Numbered from the stretch's first letter, positions 1 through 11,566 are shown. The stretch: 64,000 bases of DNA from Flectonema sp. DT1601 (GCA_964019425.1 OZ025786.1:806001-870000), one strand, 5' to 3'. Numbers and translations are program-made. The notes: a model not told the origin generated them from the sequence alone.

Positions 1-575
1 TCAAGAAGACTATGAAGGCAATCAAGTGGTGGTGCTGTTGAATGAACTGAAGACCATTTCTCTACGGTATTCAAACATGTTAAGGAATGCTCCATTCCTA
101 ACGGTAATACTCTACTCCATATGTCTATAAGTGCTTGTAGTAGTATCTCATCATTGGGTAGTTCTCCTATTCCAGCCAGTTTCCAAAGAGAACCTAATGT
201 GCAACTCATTTCGTCAGGAGTTTGCAATGAACGCATTTTTGATAATATTATTTTATAAGGAAGGGATTCGCTGTCAGAGTCGGTTGCGTATGCCCTTGGA
301 CAATCATCTGTAGCAGCGAAGTCAATTGACCCTCCTCCTTTCTTTATTGCAGCAACACAAAAAGAGAATGAAATATTAACATCTTGCATCATGTCAGATC
401 CGTTTTCACAAATGTCTGGATGATATTTCTGAGCCAGTTTGTGGAATTGTCGTCGTAATGATCTTTCGGTAATTACCTCTCCTTGGATTTCCCATTGTAA
501 TACCCGAACATGTTCAAGCAACTCTGCTCTTGTAAAGTGTCGCAACTGGCGCGCAGCTGCCCCAAAACGAATCAT
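1..575 (-). CDS. J-domain (DnaJ-like) co-chaperone, 3' part cut by window edge
   Basis: An open frame of 191 codons runs from ATG at 575 to the left edge without a stop. Residues about 15-80 resemble a J-domain: a basic helix (RRQFHKLAQKY), then the HPD motif at residues 52-54 that stimulates Hsp70 ATPase, then a helix ending AAIKK. The first 14 residues (MIRFGAAARQLRHF) contain arginines and no acids and could be a mitochondrial presequence; this is inference. The rest to the edge is not recognised. A good acceptor (TTTTACAG) lies 15 nt before the ATG and may be a cis acceptor from a 5' UTR intron or a trans-splice site. The piggyBac element starts 28 bp before the ATG. The J-domain call is firm because of the HPD and its helix; the exact subfamily is unknown. 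Confidence 0.75.
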   Translation of the reverse strand, partial: MIRFGAAARQLRHFTRAELLEHVRVLQWEIQGEVITERSLRRQFHKLAQKYHPDICENGSDMMQDVNISFSFCVAAIKKGGGSIDFAATDDCPRAYATDSDSESLPYKIILSKMRSLQTPDEMSCTLGSLWKLAGIGELPNDEILLQALIDIWSRVLPLGMEHSLTCLNTVEKWSSVHSTAPPLDCLHSLL

Positions 576-602
576 ACCGACGGAAACAATCTGTAAAATA
601 AA

Positions 603-2348
603 TTAACCCATTAAGGACGGGGGGTCCACTACAGTGGTTATTTTGAAATTTTATTTTCGCTAAGGGGAAAACCCGGCTAACGCTACCCAGGGGGGGTGTA
701 ATCGAGGCCGTTTCGCGACGAATCTTGGGTGGGATGGCGTGGTTCGCTGTGTTTTTATTCATGAAATTCAAAACTAATAATCAAAATTTTACCACCTAAC
801 AAGAAGTTTCGTGTGCCTGTTGAAATTGATACAAGTTCGGCGTCCTATGAAAGTCTGATGATGATGGATTCTGTATCGGAGTCGTCATCTGACAGCAACA
901 CAGCAAAGGTATCAAAGTGGGGGGGCAAAACCAAGAGAATCCCCAGGGAAAAACGGAAAGGACCTACCCAGAGTGTGAGCGACTTTAATGAAATGAACGA
1001 ATTGAAGGTATCCAACTCATTTTCACTGATCATGTGCTTAAAATGATATTTCGACACACTCTTGCCTACCCGATTGACAAAGAGACGTCCATGAAGTCAC
1101 TAGAAGTTGGTGAACTGAAATGCTTTCTCCGTAATTTCCACACTGCTAACAAACACATTCCTGCTTCTTATGTTCATAGTCTTGTTAAACCCCATAATAA
1201 TAAAGGGCATTGGGTGACGTTTGACAATTTCAATTCGTCATACGCATTTCTTGTTTTGATGTTAGCGAAAGGGTTCCACTGTGTTGGAACAGCCTGACGG
1301 AACAGAAAGGGAGTTCTGTTGATGTTACAAAACCGAAGGCTACCCCTGGACCGGGACGACTAAGCAAATCGGAAGTGAAAGAAAGACCGAAGAATCTTTC
1401 TGCTTCTTACCTTCAGTCAAGCACGGCATCCACCATATAAAGTGGAGAGACTCAAAGGATGTGCATCTTTTCAGTACTCTTCCCTTACGTGAGCACTGTG
1501 TCGATGTATATCGCTGGATTAGGAAGAGAAATAAAAAAGAAAAAGTGCCGATCAAACTACCGTGCAAGTAGACAGGTACACCAAAACGATGGGAGGTGTT
1601 AACCTGATGGATAGCGTGAAGGGAAGGGCGAACAGAAACCTTCAAACTAAACGATGGCATCTAAAGGTTTTCGACTACTAGCTGAAAGTTTCAATGTTCA
1701 ACACGTTTACCCTTCAAAAGAAATGCGGTAAGGATACTGGTACCTACATACGGTATGTAGAGGAGCTCGCTATGCAACTCGTCAGTGACGGGACGTCGAG
1801 AGACAAGACAACCAATACTACATCTACTATTGACTCGGGTTCGCACTTTTCACACATGTTCAGCACCACTGAGCACTATCCATCAATATTTGGCGCTGCT
1901 AAACAATGTAAGTATCACAATACTCGAGTGAGGACTACTTATGGATGCCAGGGGTGTAAGGTTTTTATGTGTCCTGCACCCTGTTTTGGCAAATACCACT
2001 TAAATCTTACAAAGGGGAGAACATTTGCGTCCCATACCACCACCTCTGTGTCGGGAGGTGCTATCCGGGAAGAATGTACGAAGGGGAAGACCCCTGCACT
2101 CACAACAACATCAAAATTGAAGAGGCGCAGGGAGTCATAAGAACTGAGCTTATTGTTGTCTTTGGTGGTGTTTTCATTTGTTCTGTTCACCCTTTAGGTG
2201 GTGAATGTGTGTGTATTTTTAACGGGCAGGCAATGGCGGTTCACTTTGTCACATCACCTTTCCGAGCCCCCCTACCCCTTTTCCCCGTTAGCTCTTTTTT
2301 CAAAAAAAGTCAAAAAACCGGGTTTTACCCCCGTCCGTAATGGGTTAA
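603..2348 (+). mobile_element. piggyBac DNA transposon, decayed, complete ends
   Basis: Eighteen-base terminal inverted repeats match at 17 of 18 positions: 603-620 (ttaacccattaaggacgg) and 2331-2348 (ccgtccgtaatgggttaa). Both begin with TTAA, the piggyBac target duplication. Inside, plus-strand fragments read as transposase in several frames: an acidic/Ser-rich N-terminus (813-1020), HWVTFDNFNSSYA with GFHCVGT (about 1207-1295, the DNF holding a catalytic Asp), a W..DSKDVHLFSTLP stretch (about 1441-1480), MGGVNLMDS with KRWHLKVFDY (about 1589-1680, where the family usually has GVD, so one catalytic Asp is Asn), and a Cys-rich C-terminal finger ending CFGKYH (1909-2003). The region holding the first catalytic Asp seems deleted and the frame is broken several times, so the copy cannot make transposase. 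Well-preserved ends suggest a moderately recent insertion. Confidence 0.9.
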
Positions 2349-2589
2349 ATAAATAAAAATAATATCATAAGAGACATTGCTGGGATGGGCGAGACATGTA
2401 AGCACACGCAGCTAAGGCTGCGTCTGTAACTACAATGTTAACTAATGAAGATGGCGAAGGCCACGATTTATTTTATTTTTTTTAACTTTCAAAAAAATGC
2501 TTGCATAATTCCATGTGACACATTAACAAGCGTTAATCGCAGATACTCTGTATTTCAAGGAAAGCAGCAGATTAGTTTTTTTCACATAT

Positions 2590-3720
2590 CTAACGACCAT
2601 GTGAGACAGTTGGTCCTATCTCATTGTATTGTTGTTTAGTAATCCAAAGATCTTCGAACTGTGGAAGTGTTGCTGCAACTGATGCTCCTTTCCAAGAGAG
2701 CTCTGCTCTGTCACGAGGAAGAGTTACTTTAGGTTTTAGTTGATACGAAGAAATGCAGTCGACTTCACTTGGAAATCGATCAGCGAATCCACTTATTTGA
2801 GAAGTTCCACCAGACACGATAACCGAATCGACGAGTTCTTTACTTAATGAGAACGGAAGTGATTGAATAGTCTCCCAAAGTACTTCATGAACTCCTAACA
2901 TATTTAATCTGTGAGGAGCGTATGATGGTCTGAAAAGGATTTCACCTGCAAGAACTCCTTCTTTACCAACACTTATAACTATTTCTTTCCCATCAGGAAG
3001 TTGTAAAGTTACATTTTGATCAACATTAGATCGGTCTGATAGTCCAGTTGGGAAGACTTTTCCAAGAAGAGCATCACTAAATGAGAGTGAACATTTAGCA
3101 GTCGTTTCTTTTACAAATTGCGTCCAATTTGGTGCTTCCTGAGCTCCAATCCTCGCTGTTAGATATTCTTCAAAAAAAGAATCGAGTACAGAACCACCCA
3201 CATCACTTTCACATACAGCATATTGTTGTACGACCCCATTGTATACTGGTGATACTGTTGTTTTAGTTCCCATATCTATGGTGATGCCTTGCATTCTACC
3301 AGCTCCATATAACGATGACACAGCTGAGGGAATAAACTGAAGAGCAGGTACATTAAAACGTTCGAATAGAACTTGAGTTGTGTTTTCAATAACACTTCGT
3401 GATACTCTTGAAGGCGTTACGTACAGGATTGGATGCTCAGAACTATCCCATCCACCAGAAGTTTGCTCATATGCGTATGCCCATAATTTCTCAGACACTT
3501 CGTAATCGATGCTTTCGTCACTTGGATTTATTATTTTAGATAATCTTCCTGTTTTCTTTGCTGTATCAAGACGAGGTCCAATATATGGTAACCACGTATC
3601 ATCGACACCTACTAATGTTCTAACTCTCCCCATGGAATCTGATGTCGTACTCGCAGCCCCGAATTTTGTTTCGTGTTTTCCCATATCCAATACCATGGCC
3701 TTTACATCAGATTTAACCAT
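2590..3720 (-). CDS. Divergent actin-related protein (ARP)
   Basis: A single-exon protein of 376 aa, the length of actin. The C-terminus follows actin clearly (WKGASVAATLPQFEDLWITK, then QYNEIGPTV, against actin W.G.S.LASL..F...WI.K.EYDE.GP), as do HPILYVTPSR near residue 97 and SSLYGAGR near 137. The two phosphate loops are altered: LDMGKHETKFG in place of VDNGSGMCKAG, and IDMGTKTT in place of MDSGDGVT. The positions of actin Gln137 and Asp157, needed for hydrolysis, appear as Ser and Thr, so nucleotide hydrolysis is doubtful. The last Cys-Phe of actin is absent. It does not match Arp2 or Arp3 well from memory; it could be a nuclear or dynactin-type ARP or a lineage-specific one. The leader is A-rich (aaaataaaataaaATG). 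Confidence 0.85.
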   Translation of the reverse strand: MVKSDVKAMVLDMGKHETKFGAASTTSDSMGRVRTLVGVDDTWLPYIGPRLDTAKKTGRLSKIINPSDESIDYEVSEKLWAYAYEQTSGGWDSSEHPILYVTPSRVSRSVIENTTQVLFERFNVPALQFIPSAVSSLYGAGRMQGITIDMGTKTTVSPVYNGVVQQYAVCESDVGGSVLDSFFEEYLTARIGAQEAPNWTQFVKETTAKCSLSFSDALLGKVFPTGLSDRSNVDQNVTLQLPDGKEIVISVGKEGVLAGEILFRPSYAPHRLNMLGVHEVLWETIQSLPFSLSKELVDSVIVSGGTSQISGFADRFPSEVDCISSYQLKPKVTLPRDRAELSWKGASVAATLPQFEDLWITKQQYNEIGPTVSHGR

Positions 3721-4275
3721 TTTATTTTATTTTATTTTATTTTTCTTAAATAATCACAAAAAATAGGTTAATTTATTTTTTTTTTTTTTGTACCGACGTA
3801 GTTCGGAGAAGAAACTACTATTTAGATTGAAAGCCGTTATTTCTTATGAATAAGATTTATTTTCCCGTGTGACAGGATCTTGTCTGCGTTCAGCGAAATA
3901 TAAGGCTTTTTGTCTTTTTTCCTCTAATTCCCAATTTTCAAAGTACAATATGAAAAATTAAAATAAAAAAGAGAGGGAAACTCAAATAGATAGATGGACA
4001 AAATAAATAATAATAATTTTGAGTTTTTAGTCAAGAAAATGAAGAGGTGCTTAGTCAAAACAGAGAGGCAAGGGAACCTTGACTTGCAGCACTCTAATTA
4101 CTACAGCAAACATGAACATCAATTTGCTTTTCTTTTGAGTAAATATTAAAGTTAGTGGAGGGAAAAAATAGATATGTTTTTTTTTTTTTCTAAAAATTAA
4201 GTTTTATATCGGGGGTAAATACGGAATTCCTATTCCCCCTCAGAATATATCTCACACAGAAATATATCCATCACT
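3721..4275. other. Gene-free stretch with a dispersed repeat
   Basis: No coding frame is supported. It holds the A-rich leader of the actin-related gene, one copy of the dispersed hairpin repeat (3791-3907), and AT-rich sequence before the end of the oxygenase gene. Confidence 0.6.
3791..3907 (+). repeat. Dispersed hairpin repeat family 1, copy A
   Basis: About 117 bp following a T run. It starts taccgacgtagttcgg (a small hairpin), continues ggagaagaaacta, then has cccgtgtgacagg with a second small hairpin (gacaggatcttgtc), and ends ataaggct followed by T runs. The same order of blocks recurs at 13988-14114, 19098-19215, 30817-30903, 37498-37566, 51608-51700 and, in part, 21819-21846. It could be a SINE-like element or a small RNA family; T runs after several copies would suit Pol III termination. 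Confidence 0.65.
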
Positions 4276-5352
4276 TTAAGCAGTTTCTGGAAGTGGTGAA
4301 TGTCTGTACATTACTTCTGTTCTCAGAAGCCACTTCTCTCCAGACACTAATTTACCACCATCATGCATGAGCTCACTTGAGAAGACCAGACACTCTCCAA
4401 CTGAAGGTTGATATTTGTGAATCGCGTTCTTAGGATCTCCTGTCTCATAAGCAACCTGCTGTTCATTGTAAAAGGTTGTCGGACCACCAGCATCTGGCTC
4501 AACAGTATTGAGATATATCATAAAAGTCTTTAGACTTGTTAAAGTATTATTACAAGAAAATCCCCCATCTAAATGACAAGTAAAATGTCCACCAGGTTGA
4601 TACCTACATACTCTAAAACAAGGATTAATATGATCTGGTGTCCACACTCCTGGAAGCGTACCCATTGGAATCCCATCTGGGTAATTTTTCCTTGATGAAA
4701 GTGTTATTTCACTCAAAAACGGAACTGCTCGTTGAAATAATGAATGAGATAGATTCTCTGACACTACAGCGACTCGATCATTGACTCTCATGTATTTCGG
4801 ATATCCTTCTCTATTAACAGAAACCATCGTAAACCCCTTCGCCTGCTGAATAATATCATCACACTCTGAAGGAGACAACATGTTATTTATAACAAAAGCA
4901 GTCCCCTCAGGACCAACTTTACTAATATGGCTTACTGTTGGTAGTTTCCATTCTGCTGTTTTAGGTGGTAATTCGTCTTCTGTATCAAGATGTTCATCAG
5001 TGAATTCACTGTCATCTTCTTCTTCTTCTTGTCCTTCTTTCTTTAACCACTTCTCTGGTGGTGTGTGCGATGTTAATATCGGTTGTTCATTTAGAGACAT
5101 CCACTTTTTACCAACATTGACATGATGAACGAGACTAGTTACTTCGCGTGTTTCTTCTCCCAAAGGAATCGCAAACTCATGTTTGGTCTTCATGTAGCCT
5201 CTCTTATGCTCATAATCAGATTGAAGCATTGTATCTTTTACTAACGTTTTGGATAAGATATCGGGAAGTGTTGTAGTAGCAGTAGCAGATGGGATATGGA
5301 TGTACTGCATGTCAGAAGTTACTAACCAATCACCGATGAGAGTTCTTTCCAT
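4276..5352 (-). CDS. 2-oxoglutarate/Fe(II) dioxygenase, prolyl-4-hydroxylase-like
   Basis: A single-exon protein of 358 aa. The C-terminal half is a P4H-type double-stranded beta helix: the iron ligands are His260 and Asp262 (CHLDGG) and His330 (ELMHDGG), with Lys340 ten residues on as the likely 2-oxoglutarate anchor. YQPGGHF, FMIYLN and GGPTTFY are further family landmarks. The N-terminal 130 residues are not recognised and include an acidic linker (EEEEDD). No signal peptide or membrane span is visible, so a cytosolic or nuclear hydroxylase is more likely than a collagen-type ER enzyme. The substrate cannot be told from sequence. Confidence 0.88.
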   Translation of the reverse strand: MERTLIGDWLVTSDMQYIHIPSATATTTLPDILSKTLVKDTMLQSDYEHKRGYMKTKHEFAIPLGEETREVTSLVHHVNVGKKWMSLNEQPILTSHTPPEKWLKKEGQEEEEDDSEFTDEHLDTEDELPPKTAEWKLPTVSHISKVGPEGTAFVINNMLSPSECDDIIQQAKGFTMVSVNREGYPKYMRVNDRVAVVSENLSHSLFQRAVPFLSEITLSSRKNYPDGIPMGTLPGVWTPDHINPCFRVCRYQPGGHFTCHLDGGFSCNNTLTSLKTFMIYLNTVEPDAGGPTTFYNEQQVAYETGDPKNAIHKYQPSVGECLVFSSELMHDGGKLVSGEKWLLRTEVMYRHSPLPETA

Positions 5353-5468
5353 ATTGTTGTTTATGAAATTACTTTTAATAGAATGACATAATGAATGATT
5401 TTACAATTTAAAAATATGATGTCAGATTGTCTAGACCGTGTAAATGAAAACACAACAAAAAACTAATT

Positions 5469-7130
5469 TCATCTCACCACATGAAGTCTTCGTATAAAAT
5501 CTTTGTATCGAACTGGATGATGAATTTTATCCTTTTCAGTGATGCATAATTCTGTTAGGCTGGTAAGTTGCTCTTTAACTTCACATTTAAAAGTATCTTT
5601 TTTTAATTCCCATTCTTCACTACGCTTAGCATCACGAGCATATATTCTCTCAATCACATGTCGAATGCAATTGTGTCGTTTTCGGGGTCTGAACGTCATC
5701 TTGGTAGAGTTGCTTATTTTTGTGACGTTGTTTCCACTCGTCGAAGTCAAAGCGTTAGCGATTCTCTGTAGCTCCTCAATATGCCTGCGTGTTATTGTTA
5801 TTTATTGTAAGAAGTGTGAACAGATATTCCCACAGAAAGAATATACATGCCACCGTATTAAACACAAGTCACAAAACGTAGTGGATAACGTACCTTAATT
5901 GGGTAATTTCAGATTGTTCCAAGTCAGCTACGCGGATGCTTAAGTTTTCCTTCTTTTCTTTAAGGTTTTTGACGATGACTGAATGAGTCTTTTCTGTCTG
6001 AGCAATATGACTATCCCTGCTGGATACCTGTTGTTGTTATTTCTTAAAAACAGACATCAAAATCGTCACTAAGTTCAATAAGAGAACACACAAACCTTTT
6101 TATGAAGTGTCTCCACTTCTCGTTGAGTAGTTTCTAACTTTCGTTGTAAACGTTCAGCTTCTTTATCAAAACAAGTTGTTGCTTCTCGAAGTTGCGTAGC
6201 ATGAAGTTTATTAAGGTTGGCAATCCCTGAATCGTGTTGTGCCTGCAGGTTCGATGCTTCTGATGTCACATCTTTCAATTGTTTTTTCACCTCCGAATAC
6301 TTTTCTTCTAACGCGGTATTTGATCCGTCTAATACTAAGATTTGCTTAGACTGATTGTCTACAACGCTTTCAAGTTTTTCATTACTCTCTTTTAGTGAGG
6401 TCACTTCCAATTCAAGTATAGTTCTCTGAGCACTTATTCTTAACATTATCGAACCCAACTGACTTTGTGCTGTTGTAAATAATTCATCGCTGATAGACTA
6501 TTTTGGTATTGATTTGAATAATTTATGGATATTTTATAAGAATGATCATTGCACAACACACACACACCTGAATGGAATCAGCAGAAACATGCCGTTCCAC
6601 AGACTGGAGAGCAATCTTGCAAATTTCTCTAGTTGAACGGACTTTGTTACGAATTGCTATCAATGTTTCATAAGCAATGCTTAGCTTTTTGGAAGTGTCA
6701 TTGGGATTTGTTTCAGTTTGTGTTTGCTGTTCTGATTTTTTAATAATCGCAACTGGTGGAGTAAGTGAAACAGGTGAATGAGATTGAGCTGAGATACTCT
6801 TTTGAAGTAATAAATAACAACTTGTTATTATTGCAAGGGCTGTCGTAGTACAGACGATTCCAGATTTTAATTTATTATCGACAACAACAGTGTGAGTATC
6901 TTCTGAAGTGTCAGAAGGTTTGATCTTCTCTACTTCACAGTCGGAGTAGTCTTCACCAGCTGCAATTTTCTCAAGCTTGCATTGCTCTTCAGATTTAATA
7001 CCTCTCTGTGAGTATTATAATTTATTATTATTAGAAAAAAAAGAACAGGAGAATAATAAAATATACATACTTCTTTCAAACGTTTTAGTTTCCAAGCTGC
7101 TTTTGCCTGATCCCATTTACTCGACGTCAT
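5469..7130 (-). CDS. Coiled-coil protein with one membrane span (five exons)
   Basis: Spliced by eye from five exons with GT-AG borders that keep frame: 7130-7071, 7005-6568, 6497-6096, 6027-5894 and 5784-5469, giving 449 aa. Introns are 65, 70, 68 and 109 bp with donors GTATGT, GTGTGT, GTTTGT and GTACGT. The N-terminus is charged (KWDQAKAAWKLKRLKE). A hydrophobic span near residues 59-76 (GIVCTTALAIITSCYLLL) follows, and the rest is largely heptad-rich coiled coil (LQRKLETTQREVETLHKK and similar) ending in a basic tail. An acceptor-like TTTCAG lies about 32 nt before the ATG. It resembles organelle-tethered coiled-coil proteins in general but I recognise no family. The exon model is well supported because all four junctions join open frames. 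Confidence 0.8.
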
Positions 7131-7213
7131 TCACAAAGAGGTCAAAGAGGACTCTCTACCAACTGAAATCCTTAATAGAATAGAAGAAAATAAAATAACA
7201 ACTGACATAACAC

Positions 7214-7251
<38 letters not shown>

Positions 7252-7472
7252 CTATGGTTCGCATAATTTGGTTATTTTTTGTACACTGTAACGAACGTGC
7301 AAATTTTTTTTTTTTTGAATTTTCGGATTAAAAAAAGAACATGAACCGGAACTGGACTGAAAAAGAATTATTCTTATTATTCTTCGAAAGGAAATAATCT
7401 ATCGGAGTGACATGTCATCGATCATTTCACTGTTTGTTTTTTATTGAATACACTTCTCCAAAAAAAATGATA
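7131..7472. other. Gene-free stretch with homopolymer runs
   Basis: AT-rich spacer with a long A run at about 7218-7246 and a T run at about 7303-7315. I see no gene or repeat beyond these. Confidence 0.5.
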
Positions 7473-9087
7473 TTAATCACAAAAGCCTACATACATTAAC
7501 TCAGGATCATCAATGCCGACCTTAATAAGAAGAGAACGAAGACTGCTCAACTCTGTAGGAGAAAGACTAGACTCACCACGCTCAAGGATTTGAAATAGAT
7601 AGCCCTCCTTAGCAGAGTCGTAAACAGAGTGTCGTGAGTGATGTTGTGTCTCGTGCAAAATGAGGAGAAGTCGATGCTGTTAATTGTTTTCGTGTTTTTT
7701 TTTTTTTTTTTTTGTTTTTTTTTTAAATTAATTCGTAACTAGGAAAACAACACCATACCAAGTCTATCATACGAACTTTATTCCAAGCAGACTTGCGTAG
7801 GAACGATGAACAAATAACATCGAACAGCGGACGAGAATATGATTCTCTAAATAGCCTGAGAACTTCAGCAGCAAATCGAGGTGATGATTCAATCTTTTCT
7901 CTGAGTGTTTGTGTAACAACAATACGAGACGCAACAGCCGTGTGAACAGGAGTAGCATTGCCAAGAGTGTTGTATGCCTCAACGATATCACATAACTGTT
8001 TTAACGACATACTACCAATTAAGAAGTTGGCATCATCATAATCCTCAACCTGAAGATCGTGAAGGGTCTCCTTAGCTTGATCCGTTGATGGGGTCTCAGC
8101 CTCACCAGGAAGTGATTTTAAGATTTCAGCTTTCATCTCTGGAATGGCTAGAGAAGTAATTCGTCTCTGAGAGTTTGCAAAAAGAGTTTTGACAGCCTCA
8201 GCCATTGGTCCATGATTGACTTTAACAGTAGAAACTTGTTTTAAAAGTGTCGAGAGAGTCGCACCAGATATCGTTATCAACATTTCTTCATTTGATACCT
8301 TTTGAAGACAAGCTTCTACTAAATGGCGGTTTTCTGGAGATGAGTGAAGGTTCATTGATATACAACCATAGATTACATTAGAGAGCTGATCAATATCCCA
8401 AGCACCAACAGTGACACCATCCTTAACTGTTCCATTTATCCAATTCATGTATGGTTTGCCTTCACAAACAAGTGGACGTAGTTTAGTCTTCCACAACGAT
8501 CCTAAGTCAAGCATTCCCAATGATAAAACTGCTGTTGGTATATGTTGTGGTCTATCTATTTTTCCACCCATCTTCCTGGCTCTCATACATAGTAAAGATA
8601 TTGCTTCCTGAACAACTGTCTTGGATAAACTGTATACGGCATTTGACTTTTCCGGTTTTGTTGATCGAAGGCTTGCATAGTTGAAGTAGATGGTGGCGTA
8701 CCAATGGGCAAATTCAAGGTAGATACCAACGGATCCAGATAGCTTTTGTTGTCTTGGGCCGTCTTTTTTCTTTTGCGTATTCCCTTTAACGATGTCAAGA
8801 AGTTTATTTGATTCAAGTCGACCGTCAGTACCTCTATATCTAAGTAGCATTCTCTTGTTCATCATGTCTAATGCTCGTCCGCAATTTGATAGAAGTGGTC
8901 CGTCAAGATTTGCCATTAGTCTTGCGGCTTCCAAGTCGTGAGTGTCGACTATTGATGCCTCGTCTTGTTTTAAGATAAAATTAGCAACGTCTTGCTTGCT
9001 TTTACACTCCCTCATCGCAGTTGAAATCGGATTCTTGTCAAAAGATGTATCAGAACACCACCGGGCTAGACGAAAACCGCGGTACAT
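7473..9087 (-). CDS. Helical protein of unknown function, possibly mitochondrial (two exons)
   Basis: Exon 1 is 9087-7759 and exon 2 is 7676-7473, joined in phase 0 over an 82-bp intron (donor GTATGG, acceptor TTAACAG) rich in A and T runs; the product is 510 aa. The start MYRGFRLARW has arginines and no acids and could be a mitochondrial presequence. The body is predicted all-helical from its Leu/Ala pattern with no obvious catalytic motif. Repeated helix-pair organisation and organellar leader recall PPR, OPR or FASTK-type RNA-binding proteins, but I find no repeat I can align, so this is only a guess. Without the splice the frame would end in a short unrelated tail, so the two-exon model is preferred. 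Confidence 0.7.
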
Positions 9088-9549
9088 TTTTTTTATGTTA
9101 ATTACTGCGGTTAAAAATATTTAATTCATTGTTTTTTCATTCGCGCGCGACATTTCTTTTTTTCTGATTTGAAGATAGGAATTAATTACAAATCAATTAA
9201 ACATTTTTTTTTTTTTTAAATAAAAACTTTTTTTTTATGTTTTTTCGTTTCTTTTAATCGGAGTAAATTCAAAGGCAAGAGGTCGGCTACCCTCCACCCC
9301 TGCATAGTCAGGGTGAGCCAATCAATCGTTATTGCATAACTGTTTAGGTTTGTTTATAAGTGACGTCGGCTTGGGTTTCCTGACATGCGGGGCATTTCTT
9401 GAGGCTTGTAACTCTCGTCACCCGATGTACTTAGAAGTTTGTCAAAGTAAGAAATAGGGGGCTCAGAAAACGTTTACTTTTATTACGGCAAGACTTTAAG
9501 AAAAAAGTTTTTTAAAAAAAAAAAAAAAAAAAAAGGGAATGAAGAAATT

Positions 9550-9580
<31 letters not shown>

Positions 9581-10190
9581 CTGCACAAGACAGCAGAGTA
9601 TTTTCTGCTGTACCCAACAGCGATGATTAACTTAACCGAGCACCTCCATCACAAAAGGTGAAATGATTTAAGCTCACCTACAGCACCTGCTGTGGATAAG
9701 CTCAAGCCCAGGAGGGAAAACGTTTTTTTTTTTAATATTTCTTTTTTTTTTTAAATTTGTAATTCGTTTGTTATTGTTATATTTTTTTTTATTTTTTTTT
9801 CCCCGTTCCACTCCCTTTTTTCAGGATGCTCGTTGAAAAGAAGAGATTGAATGTGTTGAATCTGTAAATACAACTGCTTTGTATCATATTAACATAAAAC
9901 GATAATTTAACAATCTGCTAAGGATACAGTGACCGGGCGTGATGCTTAACTTATCCCTTTAAAGTAACAACTAGGTTTCTAGAGCAATCTATATACCACT
10001 CTACCTCTATTCTCTCATCATCAGTTATGGTGTAGAAGTAAGTCAGTCAAATCAAAAGAAGGGGGAAAAAAAAAAAGAAAGAAAAAAATTACTGAATAAC
10101 AAAAATCTGCCATTGCAAAAATTAACTGTGTCACTACGATGTAATGTTATTGTAATACCCAATCTTAATTTCGATATAGAGAAGGTATTG
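9088..10190. other. Gene-free stretch, homopolymer-rich
   Basis: No convincing coding frame. Contains several A and T runs (about 9515-9533, 9558-9580, 9724-9733) and two more complex islands (about 9270-9420 and 9600-9715) of unknown nature. A segment near 9926 (gatacagtgacc) resembles one at 44564 (aatacagtgacc). Confidence 0.5.
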
Positions 10191-11394
10191 TTAGGCACCC
10201 ATACTATGATATTTTTTATACAATTTAAATAAAGACTGTAACTGGAGGATATCCCTTTGATGTTCTTCTATTTCTTCTTGAGTTCCAAGAGGAGGGTACA
10301 GGTTGGCTCCATATTTTTTAACTGCAGCATCCGTGAACAGATTCAGCTTTCGATTCGCAAACTCAGTTTTTGTATCTTCACCTCGGACAGAATATTCAAT
10401 AGGTGCGTTTATGATATCGAGCGACTGTCCTTTAGGACATAAAACCCTTTCTAATATCGAGATGCCTTCAGCTTGACCGGATAAAATTGTTTTTACTGCA
10501 GTCAATATACCAGTAGGCAGCTCAGATACAAGTTTACCACGACACCAAAACTTTTGCAAACACACATAGAAAAGACTATCTTGAGCTTGGCGGGTTGTCT
10601 TTCCATGAAGTACACATTTTACGATACTGCCAACCGCCAGTTGGGGTAATTTAAAAGTTTGGCAATCTTCAGTTCTTTTAACCTCAAAATGATCCGAGAT
10701 GTATGTCCAGCAAAATCCATCTTCCATATATATAGAGCTGTCGTGTGTCGTTAGCTTCTTATCTTTGATGGAAGTTATGGTATCACGAAACTGATTTTCA
10801 TCAGTAGGGTATCCAACCATTATTTGTAAAGACTTCGAATAGTAGATTGGTGCATTTTGTTGGTAGTCTGCTTGGTAGAATACGAGCTGTGTTGTATTTT
10901 TTTATTAGGACAATAAAAAAAAAAAAAAAAAAAAATAAAAAAAAAATAAATAAAAAAAAAAAATGTAAATCGCTACATACACTAACTTCATCAACAACAC
11001 ATCCTTCTCCCGCCAGAAGATAGCAAACGGAATCTTCGCCGTCTTCAGTGGCATCTCCACAACTACTCCAAAAAGAAGTATATTTATTATTCACAGTTTG
11101 ATGAACAGTCTGATTTAGATCATCCGTCGTTGAAGCAATCAATCCTTCAGTCACTAACTCAGTTTGTTTTGAACGACGCATTACGACAACATCTCTACAT
11201 AAGTTATAATAATCACACTCAGATTTATCAGTAAATCCGCTGAGCAATTCTTGAACAAATTTCTTCCACTGATTTCCAACTCTGCACCTTGCTCCTATTC
11301 GGTTATTTAGTTGCATACAATTACTCAAATCTTTCATTGGTAAATAATCAAAGCAGGCGAGAAGAGCATCTCCAGATAGGGCAGTCAAACTCAT
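10191..11394 (-). CDS. F-box protein (two exons)
   Basis: Exon 1 is 11394-10981 and exon 2 is 10886-10191, phase 0, with a 94-bp A/T-run intron (donor GTATGT, acceptor CAACACAG); 369 aa. Residues 2-50 fit an F-box (LSGDALLACFDYLPMKDLSN, then W at residue 43), the Skp1-binding module of SCF ubiquitin ligases. The remainder, probably the substrate-binding part, is not recognised; it has mixed beta character and ends in a helix with several Gln and Lys. A TTTTTTTTTAG acceptor ends directly at the ATG, so the mature 5' end may be made by splicing right at the start codon. The F-box call rests on a degenerate motif and is moderately sure. Confidence 0.7.
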
Positions 11395-11566
11395 CTAAAA
11401 AAAAAAAAAAACAACACTACCCTGACAATAAGAAATTTTTATGGTAAATTATAATCAAAAAAAACTACACCAATTTCAAAAAATAATATGAAAAATCGAG
11501 CTTATAAATCTCGTTTCGGTGGTGATTCCTGTATACCAATTAAATATAAAATTAGTTAAAACCAAA

